Source of the DNA: Nocardioides aurantiacus
GTDB taxonomy: Bacteria; Actinomycetota; Actinomycetes; Propionibacteriales; Nocardioidaceae
Direction: 5' to 3'
Length of the DNA stretch: 64,000 bases
NCBI RefSeq assembly: GCF_003752505.1
Contig: NZ_RKHO01000001.1
Coordinates: 248,001-312,000 of the forward strand
Of the stretch, positions 26,581-34,444 are shown in pieces. The notes beneath the pieces were generated by a model, which was given only the letters and a program-made list of their open reading frames with translations, was not told the DNA's origin and searched no databases. Every line of letters begins with the position of its first letter. Positions within the stretch are counted from its first letter, which is position 1. A program made the translations under genes and the position numbers.

Positions 26581-27356
26581 TCGGCGACACCTTCGGCTGG
26601 CTGACCGACGCCGCCCACTGGCGCAGCACCAACTTCGACACCGGCATCTGGGACCAGCTGCTCGCCCACATCGGCTTCTGCGCGATCGCGCTGGTCGTCG
26701 CGGTCGCGATCGGGCTGCCGCTGGGGCTGTGGATCGGCCACAGCGGCAAGGCCACCTGGCTGGTCACGGTCGTCAACGCGGTGCGGGCGCTGCCCACCGT
26801 CGGCGTGCTCGTGCTGCTGGTCGTGGTGATCGCGCCCAACTTCTACGGCCGCACCAACGCGGGCTACCTCATCCCCACCGAGATCGTGCTGGTGCTGCTC
26901 GCGGTGCCGCCGATCCTGTCCAACGCCTACGCCGGGGTGCAGAACGTCCCGCCGGCCGTGCGTGACGCCGCCTTCGGGATGGGCATGACCGGCCGCCAGG
27001 TGCTGGCCCGGGTCGAGCTGCCCAACGCGCTGCCGCTGATCTTCTCCGGCTTCCGCTCGGCCACGCTGCAGGTGATCGCCACCGCGACCATCGCCTCCTA
27101 CGTCACCCTCGGCGGGCTCGGCCGCTTCATCTACGACGGGCTCGCCCAGCAGGACTACCCCCAGATGATCAGCGGCGGCCTGCTCGTCGCGGCGCTGGCG
27201 CTGACCACCGACCTGCTGCTCGCCCTGGTGCAGCGCTACACCGTCTCCCGCGGCCTGACCGGGCGGCTTCCGCGCGCGGGCCGCGTCCGCACCGAGGGCG
27301 CCGACTCCCGCTCGGCGGTCCTGACCGAGGAGCTCGCCTCCGAGGGCGCGCGCTGA
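26577..27356 (+). CDS. glycine betaine/quaternary-amine ABC transporter permease, subunit 2
   Basis: 259-aa permease paralogous to the preceding gene, with the EAA-loop segment AVRDAAFGMGMTGRQVLARVELPNALPLI. Residues ~220-259 form a charged cytoplasmic tail. ATG 26577 overlaps the upstream stop. A 73-bp gap with a short tandem repeat separates it from the binding-protein gene. Confidence 0.9.
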   Translation: MIGDTFGWLTDAAHWRSTNFDTGIWDQLLAHIGFCAIALVVAVAIGLPLGLWIGHSGKATWLVTVVNAVRALPTVGVLVLLVVVIAPNFYGRTNAGYLIPTEIVLVLLAVPPILSNAYAGVQNVPPAVRDAAFGMGMTGRQVLARVELPNALPLIFSGFRSATLQVIATATIASYVTLGGLGRFIYDGLAQQDYPQMISGGLLVAALALTTDLLLALVQRYTVSRGLTGRLPRAGRVRTEGADSRSAVLTEELASEGAR

Positions 27357-27373
27357 GCGGCGTACGCCCCTCC

Positions 27374-27401
27374 CACGACCCACCACGACCCACCACGACA
27401 C
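27374..27401. repeat. 10-bp tandem repeat (CACGACCCAC, about 2.7 copies)
   Basis: Two perfect copies plus a partial CACGACAC between permease and binding-protein genes; may vary in copy number and alter spacing or stability. Confidence 0.5.
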
Positions 27402-27429
27402 CCGTCACCCGACACAACGGAGAAACCCC

Positions 27430-28380
27430 ATGAAGAACACGCTCGTCGCCATCGCCACGGCGGCCACGCTCAGCCTCGTCGTCGCCGGCTGCGGCTCGGA
27501 CTCCGGCTCCGGCAGCTCCGGCTCCGGCTCGTCCGGCGGCGGCACCATCGCCGAGAACATGGTCTTCGGCGGCCCGCCGGAGTTCAAGACCCGCGCCGAC
27601 GGCATCCCCGGCCTGGAGGAGAACTACGGGGTGAAGTTCGGCAAGTACACCGTCACCGACGTCGGCGGCCCCGTGACCGTCAACGCGCTCAAGCGCGGCC
27701 AGGTCGACGCGGTCGACCTGTTCACCACCGACCCCGCCATCGAGGCCAACGACTTCGTCATCCTCGAGGACCCCAAGAGCAACTTCGCGGCGCAGAACAT
27801 CGTGCCGATCATCAACAAGGACAAGGCCTCCGACGGCGTCACGGAGGTGCTCGACCAGATCTCCGAGGAGCTGAGCACCGACACCCTCGGCGACCTCATC
27901 GGCCAGGTCGCCAACGACAAGGAGAAGCCCGAGGACGTCGCCAAGGCGTGGCTCGCCGACGAGGACCTCGACGCCACCGGCGACTCGGCCTCCGGCGAGA
28001 GCCTGACCGTCGGCTCGGCCAACTTCACCGAGAACGTCATCCTGGCCGAGATCTACGCCCAGGCCCTCGAGGCGCAGGGTGCCGACGTCACGACCAAGCT
28101 CAACATCGGCAGCCGCGAGAAGTACTACCCGGCGCTCGAGCAGGGCTCGCTCGACCTGTTCCCGGAGTACACCGGCACGATCCTCACGTTCATCGACAAG
28201 GAGGCCACGGCCACCAGCCCCGAGGACGTCGCCAAGGCCCTCACCGAGGCGCTGCCCGAGAACCTCGTCGCGCTCGACTACTCCGAGGCCCAGGACAGCG
28301 ACGCCGTCGTGGTGACCGCGGAGACGGCCGAGAAGTTCGACCTCGAGACGATCGCCGACCTGGCCAAGAGCGCCGGCTGA
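27430..28380 (+). CDS. osmoprotectant/quaternary-amine substrate-binding lipoprotein, circularly permuted
   Basis: 316-aa lipoprotein (lipobox VVAGC, Cys21, then a Ser/Gly linker). The family's two halves are in reversed order. Residues 40-176 contain the usually C-terminal half: MVFGGPPEFKTRADGIPGLE, VTVNALKRGQVDAVDLFTTD, and the terminal QVANDKEKPEDVAKAWLAD. Residues 190-316 contain the usually N-terminal half: LTVGSANFTENVILAEIYAQ, KLNIGSREKYYPALEQG, LFPEYTGT, and the end EKFDLETIADLAK. The old termini are joined by an acidic linker (residues 177-190), and the new termini fall where DLAK normally runs into VFG. All motifs are intact, so it should fold and bind. AACGGAG precedes ATG 27430. 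The last gene of the operon. Confidence 0.88.
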   Translation: MKNTLVAIATAATLSLVVAGCGSDSGSGSSGSGSSGGGTIAENMVFGGPPEFKTRADGIPGLEENYGVKFGKYTVTDVGGPVTVNALKRGQVDAVDLFTTDPAIEANDFVILEDPKSNFAAQNIVPIINKDKASDGVTEVLDQISEELSTDTLGDLIGQVANDKEKPEDVAKAWLADEDLDATGDSASGESLTVGSANFTENVILAEIYAQALEAQGADVTTKLNIGSREKYYPALEQGSLDLFPEYTGTILTFIDKEATATSPEDVAKALTEALPENLVALDYSEAQDSDAVVVTAETAEKFDLETIADLAKSAG

Positions 28381-28423
28381 TCACCCACGTCGCCGCCGTC
28401 GGCGGTGCGGCAGGATGCGGGAC

Positions 28424-31069
28424 ATGAGCCCCGAGTCCACCCTGCCGCGCCGCTGGCGCGGCAAGGTCGCTCGCCGCGTCCTCGCCGCCCGTCGCACCGT
28501 GCGGGCGGCCCACCCCGACGTCACCGTCGTGGTGGTCCTCGACGGTGGGGTCCGTGCGGCCCGGCGCGCCCTCGAGGCCGCCCGGGCGCAGACCCACGCC
28601 CGTGTCGAGGTGCTCGCCGTGGCGGCCGACGAGCGGCTGCTCGCCCTGGCGCGGGCGGCCGCGTCCGACGACGGGCGGGTGCACGTCGTCGAGGCGCCCG
28701 GCTGCGACCGGGCCCGCGCCCGGGCCTTCGGCGCCGTCGCGGCCAACGGCGCCTGGCTCCTCTTCGTCGCCCCCGGCCAGGTCCTGCACCGCGAGGCCGT
28801 CGCCCGGCTGCTCGCGGGCCGCGAGCAGGGCCCCCACGACGCCGGCGTGGTGCTCGGCGGCCTCGCCGGGGCCGACCCGGCCGCCTCCTGGGCGCGTACG
28901 CCGCTGCTCGCCCGCCTGCTCGTCGAGCAGGAGCGCTGGGCCCGCGCCCTCGACGACGCCGAGCCGGCCGGCCTGACCGCGGCCACCGGGCTCCTCGCGC
29001 TGGGCCACGTGGTCGCCGACGGCGTCGTCGTCGACGACGTCCGCGACCAGCCCGACTGGTGGAGCAGCAGCCGCGACCCCGCCGCCGAGCTGTCGGCGAG
29101 GGTGGCGCAGGACCGCGCCTCGCTGGCGCTGCTCGAGCGCGACGACCAGCTCCGTCACCGTCGCGAGCGCGCCTCCGGGGCGCTGACCGACGACCTGCCC
29201 CCGGTGCTCGCCGCCGCCGAGCTGCTCGACGAGGCGGGCTGGCGGCTGCTGTGCTCCCACGCCGCCGAGCTGTTCGCGGTGGCCGACCTGGCGACCGTCC
29301 CGGTCACGCCGCGGGCCGCGGCCTGGCTGGCGGCCCAGGACCGGCGCGAGGACCTCGTCGCCCTGGTGGCGGCCCGTCGGGCGGCCTCGGGCCACCTGGC
29401 CACCGAGGTCGTCGACGGTCGGGTGCTGGCGCTGCTCCCCGGGGCGGGCGACCTGCCCGACGACGTCCGCGAGCTGACGGTCGCCGAGTCCGGCGTCGCC
29501 GCCCGGGTCGTGGGCCACCGCGTCGAGGGCGAGGAGCTGGTGGTCGACCTGCAGGCCGGGCTGCGGCGGGTCGACGAGCACGCGCCCGTCGTACGGCTGG
29601 AGGCGGTGGGGGCCGGCTCCGTCGTCCTCGGCGACCTGCCGGTCGAGCTCACCGCCGACCCCGCGGTGACGGCCTGGCTCGGCGAGGCCCACCAGCGCCA
29701 CGACACCGGCGCCGTGCGGACCCGGCTCCCGCTCGCGGCGCTGGGGGAGGGGACCTGGGAGCTGCGGGTCGAGGTCACCGACCGGGGCGTCACCCGCACC
29801 GGCCTGGCCCACGGTCCGGTCTCGGCGGCCGCGCCCGCGACCTCGGCTCCGTCGGCGCCGGGCCCGGGCCCCGACCCGGACCTGTCCGCCCACGAGCAGC
29901 GACGGCTGCAGGACGGCTTCGCGGCGGCCTCCGGGCCGCTCGACCCCCGCCTGCTGCTCGCCGTCCCGGTCGCCTCGGGCCTCACCTCCGACGCAGCGGC
30001 CCTGGCCGCCCGGTGGGCCGAGCACGCCGGTCCGGGCGCGCGGGTCCTGGTCGCGGTCGACGACCTCGCGGCCCCCGTCGTGCCCGGGGCGGAGGCGGTG
30101 CTGCGGCGCAGTCCGGGGTGGTACGCCGCCCTGGCCGAGGCCGGGTGGGTGGTCACCGACCACGACGACGTCCTCGGCACGCTCGACACGCAGGCGGGGG
30201 CGACGGGCGAGGGCTGGTACGCCCCGCGCGCCGGCCAGCGCGTCGTACGCACCACGACCGGAGGTCCCGGTCCCGCCCGCGGGCTGGCGCGCTGGCGGCG
30301 GCTCGGCCTGGTGCCCTCGCACGTCGAGCAGCTGCTCGACCGCACCTCGCGGCGCTGGACCGACGCGCTGGCGCCGGTGCCGGACCTCGCGCGCCTGGTC
30401 GTCGAGGACTGGGCCCACGACGGCCCGGTGCTCGCCCTCGGCCAGCCCCGCACCGACGCCCTGGTCGGCCCGTCAGCGGACGACCGTCGCGCCGCGGTCC
30501 GCGCCGCGCTGGGCCTGTCGGACGGCGACACGGCCGTGCTCTGGGCCACCACCTGCCGCGACGACGTCACCGGCGCGTGCCTCGCCGCTGCCGGCGGGCC
30601 TGGCCCCGACGCCGCCCGGGTGGCCGGCCTGCTCGGTGCGGGCCACGTGCTGCTGCGGCTGCACGACCACTGCGGCCGTCACGACCCGCCGCGCGGCGGC
30701 GCCCGCCTGCTCGACGTGCCCGACCACCCGGTGGCCGACCTCGTGCTCGCGGCCGACGCCGCCGTCGTGGACTTCTCCCCGCTGCGCCACGACCTCGCGG
30801 TCGCCGGCCGCCCGGTCGTGGTCTGGGCCCCCGACCTGGCCGACCACGTCGACCGGCAGGGCGAGCTGTTCGACCTCCCCGCCTCGACCGCCGGTCCCAC
30901 CGTGGGGTCGACGGAGGAGGTCGTCGACGCCCTGGCCGACGTACCCGCACTCCGGGCCGCGTGGACCCCCCGCCGCGACGCCCTCGTCGCCCACCTGGCC
31001 GGTCTCGACGACGGCCACGCCACCGACCGCGTCCTCACCTCGCTCGACCCCTCGGCCGCCCGCGTGTGA
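28424..31069 (+). CDS. degenerate GT2 + TagF-like (CDP-glycerol glycerophosphotransferase family) protein
   Basis: 881-aa protein with the same domain plan as the one encoded at 37009-40212: an N-terminal GT2-like fold, a middle region with beta-rich repeats, and a C-terminal GT-B domain of the TagB/TagF family. Key residues look lost. The GT2 nucleotide-binding DDGS and DADD are replaced (LDGGVRAARR, FVAPGQV). The WHGT histidine of the TagF site is absent (RTTTGG at the equivalent place), although PVADLVLAADAAVVDFSP and LALGQPRTD keep the scaffold. It may be a non-catalytic partner or regulator in wall-polymer synthesis. ATG 28424 with CAGGAT 7 nt upstream was preferred to ATG 28415. Confidence 0.6.
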   Translation: MSPESTLPRRWRGKVARRVLAARRTVRAAHPDVTVVVVLDGGVRAARRALEAARAQTHARVEVLAVAADERLLALARAAASDDGRVHVVEAPGCDRARARAFGAVAANGAWLLFVAPGQVLHREAVARLLAGREQGPHDAGVVLGGLAGADPAASWARTPLLARLLVEQERWARALDDAEPAGLTAATGLLALGHVVADGVVVDDVRDQPDWWSSSRDPAAELSARVAQDRASLALLERDDQLRHRRERASGALTDDLPPVLAAAELLDEAGWRLLCSHAAELFAVADLATVPVTPRAAAWLAAQDRREDLVALVAARRAASGHLATEVVDGRVLALLPGAGDLPDDVRELTVAESGVAARVVGHRVEGEELVVDLQAGLRRVDEHAPVVRLEAVGAGSVVLGDLPVELTADPAVTAWLGEAHQRHDTGAVRTRLPLAALGEGTWELRVEVTDRGVTRTGLAHGPVSAAAPATSAPSAPGPGPDPDLSAHEQRRLQDGFAAASGPLDPRLLLAVPVASGLTSDAAALAARWAEHAGPGARVLVAVDDLAAPVVPGAEAVLRRSPGWYAALAEAGWVVTDHDDVLGTLDTQAGATGEGWYAPRAGQRVVRTTTGGPGPARGLARWRRLGLVPSHVEQLLDRTSRRWTDALAPVPDLARLVVEDWAHDGPVLALGQPRTDALVGPSADDRRAAVRAALGLSDGDTAVLWATTCRDDVTGACLAAAGGPGPDAARVAGLLGAGHVLLRLHDHCGRHDPPRGGARLLDVPDHPVADLVLAADAAVVDFSPLRHDLAVAGRPVVVWAPDLADHVDRQGELFDLPASTAGPTVGSTEEVVDALADVPALRAAWTPRRDALVAHLAGLDDGHATDRVLTSLDPSAARV

Positions 31070-31094
31070 GGAACCTCACGGCCGCGCCGCGGTC

Positions 31095-31100
31095 TAGGGT
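31095..31100 (+). promoter_or_regulatory. -10 hexamer TAGGGT with a short leader
   Basis: TAGGGT lies 30 nt before ATG 31131, giving a ~24-nt leader with GGAGG at 31121-31125. It contrasts with the leaderless genes. Confidence 0.45.
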
Positions 31101-31130
31101 CGGGCGACAAGCGAGCCAGCGGAGGCAGCC

Positions 31131-32030
31131 ATGGGACTCAACGCCCTCTCACGTCAACGAGCACGCCAGGCCCGGAGCGCGGTCACGCGGTGGTGGGGCC
31201 AGGCCCGGCACGACACCGCCGAGGACCCCGAGCTGGTCGCGCAGCTGCGTCGCCGGCTGCGCCGGGCCCGTGCCGCCGCGGAGCGGGAGAAGGCGGAGAA
31301 GGAACGGCTGCGGCGGGAGCTGCGCACCACCCGCGTCTCGCTGCGCAACCCGTTCCCGGAGATCGAGCTGCCGGCGACCGTCCTCGCCGTGGCCGACACG
31401 GTGGTGGCGGAGCAGCTGTCCTACCTGCGGCGGGAGAACCTCCTCGCCCTGGCCGCGGTGGTCCGCGAGGCCGACCTCGCAGGTCGTGAAGGGCTGGTGA
31501 TCGAGGCCGGGACCGCGCTGGGCGGGTCGGGGATCGTGATGGCCAGCGCCAAGGCGCCCACCCGGACGATGCGGGTCTACGACGTGTTCGGACAGATCCC
31601 GAGCCCCAGCGACCGCGACGGGGAGGACGTGCAGCAGCGCTACGAGGTGATCGCGGCGGGAGCCGCCAGGGGCGTCGGGGACGACCTCTACTACGGCTAC
31701 CGCGACGACCTGCTCGGCGAGGTCACCGCGTCCTACGAGCGGCTGGGTGTCCCGCTGGACGACCACCGGGTCGAGCTCGTCCGCGGTCTGTTCCAGGACA
31801 CGCTGGAGGTCGACGAGCCGGTGGCCGTGGCCCACCTGGACGGCGACTGGTACGACTCCACGATGACCTGCCTGGAGCGCATCGCCCCGCGCCTGGTGCC
31901 GGGTGGTCGTCTGGTCCTCGACGACTACTACCACTGGTCGGGCTGTCGCACCGCCGTCGACGACTACTTCGCGGGACGCACCGGGTTCCAGCTCGAGCAC
32001 CGCGCCCGGTTGCACGTCGTACGCCGCTGA
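31131..32030 (+). CDS. TylF/MycF-family SAM-dependent methyltransferase
   Basis: 299 aa. An N-terminal basic coiled-coil segment (~residues 25-70) precedes a methyltransferase core. Features are VIEAGTALGGSGIVMA for SAM binding, HLDGDWYDSTMTCLERIAPRLVPGGRLVLDDYYHWSGC with the metal-coordinating aspartates of the macrocin O-methyltransferase group, and CRTAVDDYF. Such enzymes methylate sugar hydroxyls; in this locus a wall-polymer or glycolipid sugar is plausible. GGAGG precedes the ATG by 5 nt. Confidence 0.72.
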   Translation: MGLNALSRQRARQARSAVTRWWGQARHDTAEDPELVAQLRRRLRRARAAAEREKAEKERLRRELRTTRVSLRNPFPEIELPATVLAVADTVVAEQLSYLRRENLLALAAVVREADLAGREGLVIEAGTALGGSGIVMASAKAPTRTMRVYDVFGQIPSPSDRDGEDVQQRYEVIAAGAARGVGDDLYYGYRDDLLGEVTASYERLGVPLDDHRVELVRGLFQDTLEVDEPVAVAHLDGDWYDSTMTCLERIAPRLVPGGRLVLDDYYHWSGCRTAVDDYFAGRTGFQLEHRARLHVVRR

Positions 32031-32052
32031 CCGCCCGCGGCCCGTCGGTCTG

Positions 32053-33141
32053 CTAGGGCTCCGACGCCCGGGTCTCGAGGGAGGCCAGGACCTGCCGACG
32101 CAGGCGCGGGGCGACCGGCTTCTCCGCGACGAGGTGCACCAGGTAGGCGAGCAGCAGGCTCGCCGACGTGGCGATCGCGAGCACGGCGTAGCTGCCCGTC
32201 CGGGTCTGCAGCGTGTCGATGAGGAAGAACCCGAGCTGGCCGTGGACCAGGTAGAGCGGGTAGGTCAGCGAGCCCGCGAAGGTCAGCCATCCCCAGGAGA
32301 TCCTCGACACGGCGCCGCGGGAGCAGGCCAGGATGGCGAGCAGGCCGCCGGAGACCACCAGTGCCGCGACCACGGGCGAGACGGGCGCGCCGACGAGGTC
32401 GGTGGCGCGTTCGGCGTACGCCATGGTCTGCCGCAGGCACAGCACCCAGTTCAGGAGCAGCGCCAACCAGGTGGTGACGTCGTGGCGCTCGCGGAAGACC
32501 AGGAAGAGGAGCATGCCGGCCGCGAAGTAGGGCGCGTAGGTGGGGATGAGCAGCGACCGCAGGAAGCCGCTGTCGGTGGCGGCGGCGACCTGTCCCAGGA
32601 GCGGCCACAGGACGCAGAAGGCCAGCACCCGGCGCCGGGTCATGCCGACCAGGATGAACACGCCGATCAGCAGGTAGAACTTCAGCTCGATCCACAGGGT
32701 CCAGAAGGCTCCCTGGACGTTCACCACGTCGTAGGCCTCCTGCGTCATGGTGAGGTTGACCAGGACGTCGCTCAGCGTGGGGTTGCGCCCCCCGGTCCAG
32801 AACTGCTGCAGCACGGCGGTGAGCAGCACCACCGCCCAGTAGGCGGGGAAGAGCCGCGCGACCCGCGAGGCCGCGAACGACTCGATGCTCCGGTCGTAGG
32901 CCGTCATCAGGATCACGAAGCCGCTGATCGCGAAGAAGACGTTCACGCCGAGGTAGCCGTAACGGGCCACCTCGTTCAACCCGGGGAACTCGACGTAGGA
33001 GGGGACGCCCCAGTACGGCAGCTCGATCCCGACGTAGTGGAAGGCGAGCACGGCGAGCGCTGCGACGAGGCGCAGGCCGTCCAGGGCGGCCAACCGGGGC
33101 CGCGACGGGGAAGTCGACACCGCGGGACGGTACCAACCCAC
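32053..33141 (-). CDS. acyltransferase 3 family membrane protein (OafA/YrhL type)
   Basis: 362-aa membrane protein with about ten helices. Hallmarks are RLAALDGLRLVAALAVLAFHYVG near the N-terminus (catalytic-type His in AFHY), LGVNVFFAISGFVI, and FWTLWIELKFYLL. The family transfers acetyl or other acyl groups to surface polysaccharides or glycolipids. GTG 33141; a second GTG 21 nt downstream is possible. It is convergent with the TylF-like gene and divergent from the secreted EEP gene, inside the surface-polymer locus. Confidence 0.85.
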   Translation of the reverse strand: MGWYRPAVSTSPSRPRLAALDGLRLVAALAVLAFHYVGIELPYWGVPSYVEFPGLNEVARYGYLGVNVFFAISGFVILMTAYDRSIESFAASRVARLFPAYWAVVLLTAVLQQFWTGGRNPTLSDVLVNLTMTQEAYDVVNVQGAFWTLWIELKFYLLIGVFILVGMTRRRVLAFCVLWPLLGQVAAATDSGFLRSLLIPTYAPYFAAGMLLFLVFRERHDVTTWLALLLNWVLCLRQTMAYAERATDLVGAPVSPVVAALVVSGGLLAILACSRGAVSRISWGWLTFAGSLTYPLYLVHGQLGFFLIDTLQTRTGSYAVLAIATSASLLLAYLVHLVAEKPVAPRLRRQVLASLETRASEP

Positions 33142-33159
33142 GCAGCGGACGTTTCGGGC

Positions 33160-33165
33160 AGTCTA
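33160..33165 (-). promoter_or_regulatory. -10 hexamer TAGACT for the acyltransferase gene
   Basis: On the minus strand, 18 nt before GTG 33141, in an unusually AT-rich divergent spacer (33150-33210). Confidence 0.4.
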
Positions 33166-33210
33166 GGGACCGAAAATGAGCAATCAAGACCGAAAAGTCC
33201 GTTTTGTGGC

Positions 33211-33216
33211 TACGGT
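33211..33216 (+). promoter_or_regulatory. -10 hexamer TACGGT for the secreted EEP gene
   Basis: TACGGT lies 30 nt before ATG 33247, and AGAGGA serves as the ribosome-binding site. Runs of A and T just upstream make the divergent spacer a possible Lsr2 target. Confidence 0.4.
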
Positions 33217-33246
33217 CGTCCTGTTCACACCTGAGAGGACCCAGTC

Positions 33247-34299
33247 ATGAAGTTGCGGATGTGCAGGTCGGCCGTCGCCCTCGCGGTGGCGGGAGCGATC
33301 ACCGCCACGCTGGCCGCCACGGGCCCCGGGAGCGCCGTCGCGGCGGTGTCCCCGGACCTGCGCGTGGGCAGCTTCAACATCTCCGGCGTCAGCTTCGACT
33401 CCTCGGTCTCCGGTGAGGAGCAGGTGTGGAAGGTGCGCCGGCCCAAGGTCGTGTCCCAGGTCCTCGGGCAGAAGCTCGACGTCCTCGGGGTCCAGGAGGC
33501 CAACGTCAGCGCGATCTACCAGGACCGGCTGACCTACGGCGAGACGCAGTACGCCGACCTGCTGGGTGCCCTCAAGGCCAAGGGCGGCACCTACGCCCTG
33601 ACGAACACCTCGTCCTACAACTGCGTCAACCCGCGCAGCACCTACAAGTGCGTCTACCAGGACCGCGGTGCGGCGGGCTCCGACCGGATCCTCTACAACA
33701 CCTCCACGACCGACCTCGTGCGTCAGGGAGGCGTCACCTACGCCGCCCGCACCCCGGGTCGTCCGGAGCGGTTCCTCGCCTGGGCCGTGCTGCGGCAGAA
33801 GTCGACCGGGAAGCAGTACCTCTTCGCCAACACCCACCTCGACCCCTACGACGTGAACGTCCGGCAGCGCCAGTGGGACGAGCTGATCTCGAACGTCAAC
33901 CGGCTCAAGGGGGGACTTCCCGTGGTGGCCGTCGGTGACTTCAACACCTCGAAGTTCAGCGTGTACGCCGGGACCTACCTGCCCCGCATGCGCAGCAACG
34001 GCTACGGCGACGTGCTCAACCAGCAGGCCCGCCAGGCCAAGGTCACCCAGCCCCGCGCCGAGGCGCTGCGCCGGGGGTGGGTCAACTCCTTCGGCAACTT
34101 CAACCGCGACGTCACCCAGTGGGGGTACGCCGCGGACCGGACCAAGGTCGGCAACAACATCGACTGGGTCTTCGCCAGCAACAACATCCGGGTGAAGGCG
34201 TGGGAGACCGTCGTCGACGTCGACCCGACCACCCTCCGCCTGCGCGGCGTGATCCCCTCCGACCACGCCCTGGTGCGCAGCACGCTCGTGCTCCCCTGA
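33247..34299 (+). CDS. secreted endonuclease/exonuclease/phosphatase (EEP) family protein
   Basis: 350 aa with a signal peptide (cleavage near GSAVAA|VSP, residue ~33). The EEP metal-dependent phosphodiesterase fold is clear: LRVGSFNIS (catalytic Asn), DVLGVQEANV (metal Glu), ANTHLDPY, VVAVGDFNTSKF (Asp/Asn pair) and the terminal SDHALV (catalytic His). Substrates in this fold range from DNA and RNA to sphingomyelin, inositol phosphates and other phosphodiesters. Located among polyol-phosphate wall-polymer genes, it could act on a surface phosphodiester, but extracellular nuclease is equally possible. Confidence 0.8.
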   Translation: MKLRMCRSAVALAVAGAITATLAATGPGSAVAAVSPDLRVGSFNISGVSFDSSVSGEEQVWKVRRPKVVSQVLGQKLDVLGVQEANVSAIYQDRLTYGETQYADLLGALKAKGGTYALTNTSSYNCVNPRSTYKCVYQDRGAAGSDRILYNTSTTDLVRQGGVTYAARTPGRPERFLAWAVLRQKSTGKQYLFANTHLDPYDVNVRQRQWDELISNVNRLKGGLPVVAVGDFNTSKFSVYAGTYLPRMRSNGYGDVLNQQARQAKVTQPRAEALRRGWVNSFGNFNRDVTQWGYAADRTKVGNNIDWVFASNNIRVKAWETVVDVDPTTLRLRGVIPSDHALVRSTLVLP

Positions 34300-34396
34300 C
34301 CCGGAGGCACGCGCGAGCGCCCCTCTGGACCGCCTCCGACGCCGTCGACACGCGCGACGGCCCGGCGCGGTGGGCGGACCGGGCTGCGCTCCGCAG

Positions 34397-34402
34397 TAGG
34401 AT
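34397..34402 (+). promoter_or_regulatory. -10 hexamer TAGGAT upstream of the surface-polymer gene pair
   Basis: TAGGAT lies 43 nt before GTG 34445; the leader carries GGGGAG at 34429-34434. Confidence 0.4.
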
Positions 34403-34444
34403 CGCTCGTCGGTCGGACCGCAGAGCGTTGGGGAGAACACACAG

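Noticed and set aside
27430-28380. Permuted order caused by a fusion of two binding proteins or a frameshift
   Set aside because: Each conserved motif occurs once, total length is normal for one receptor, and a single uninterrupted frame with one lipobox covers it.
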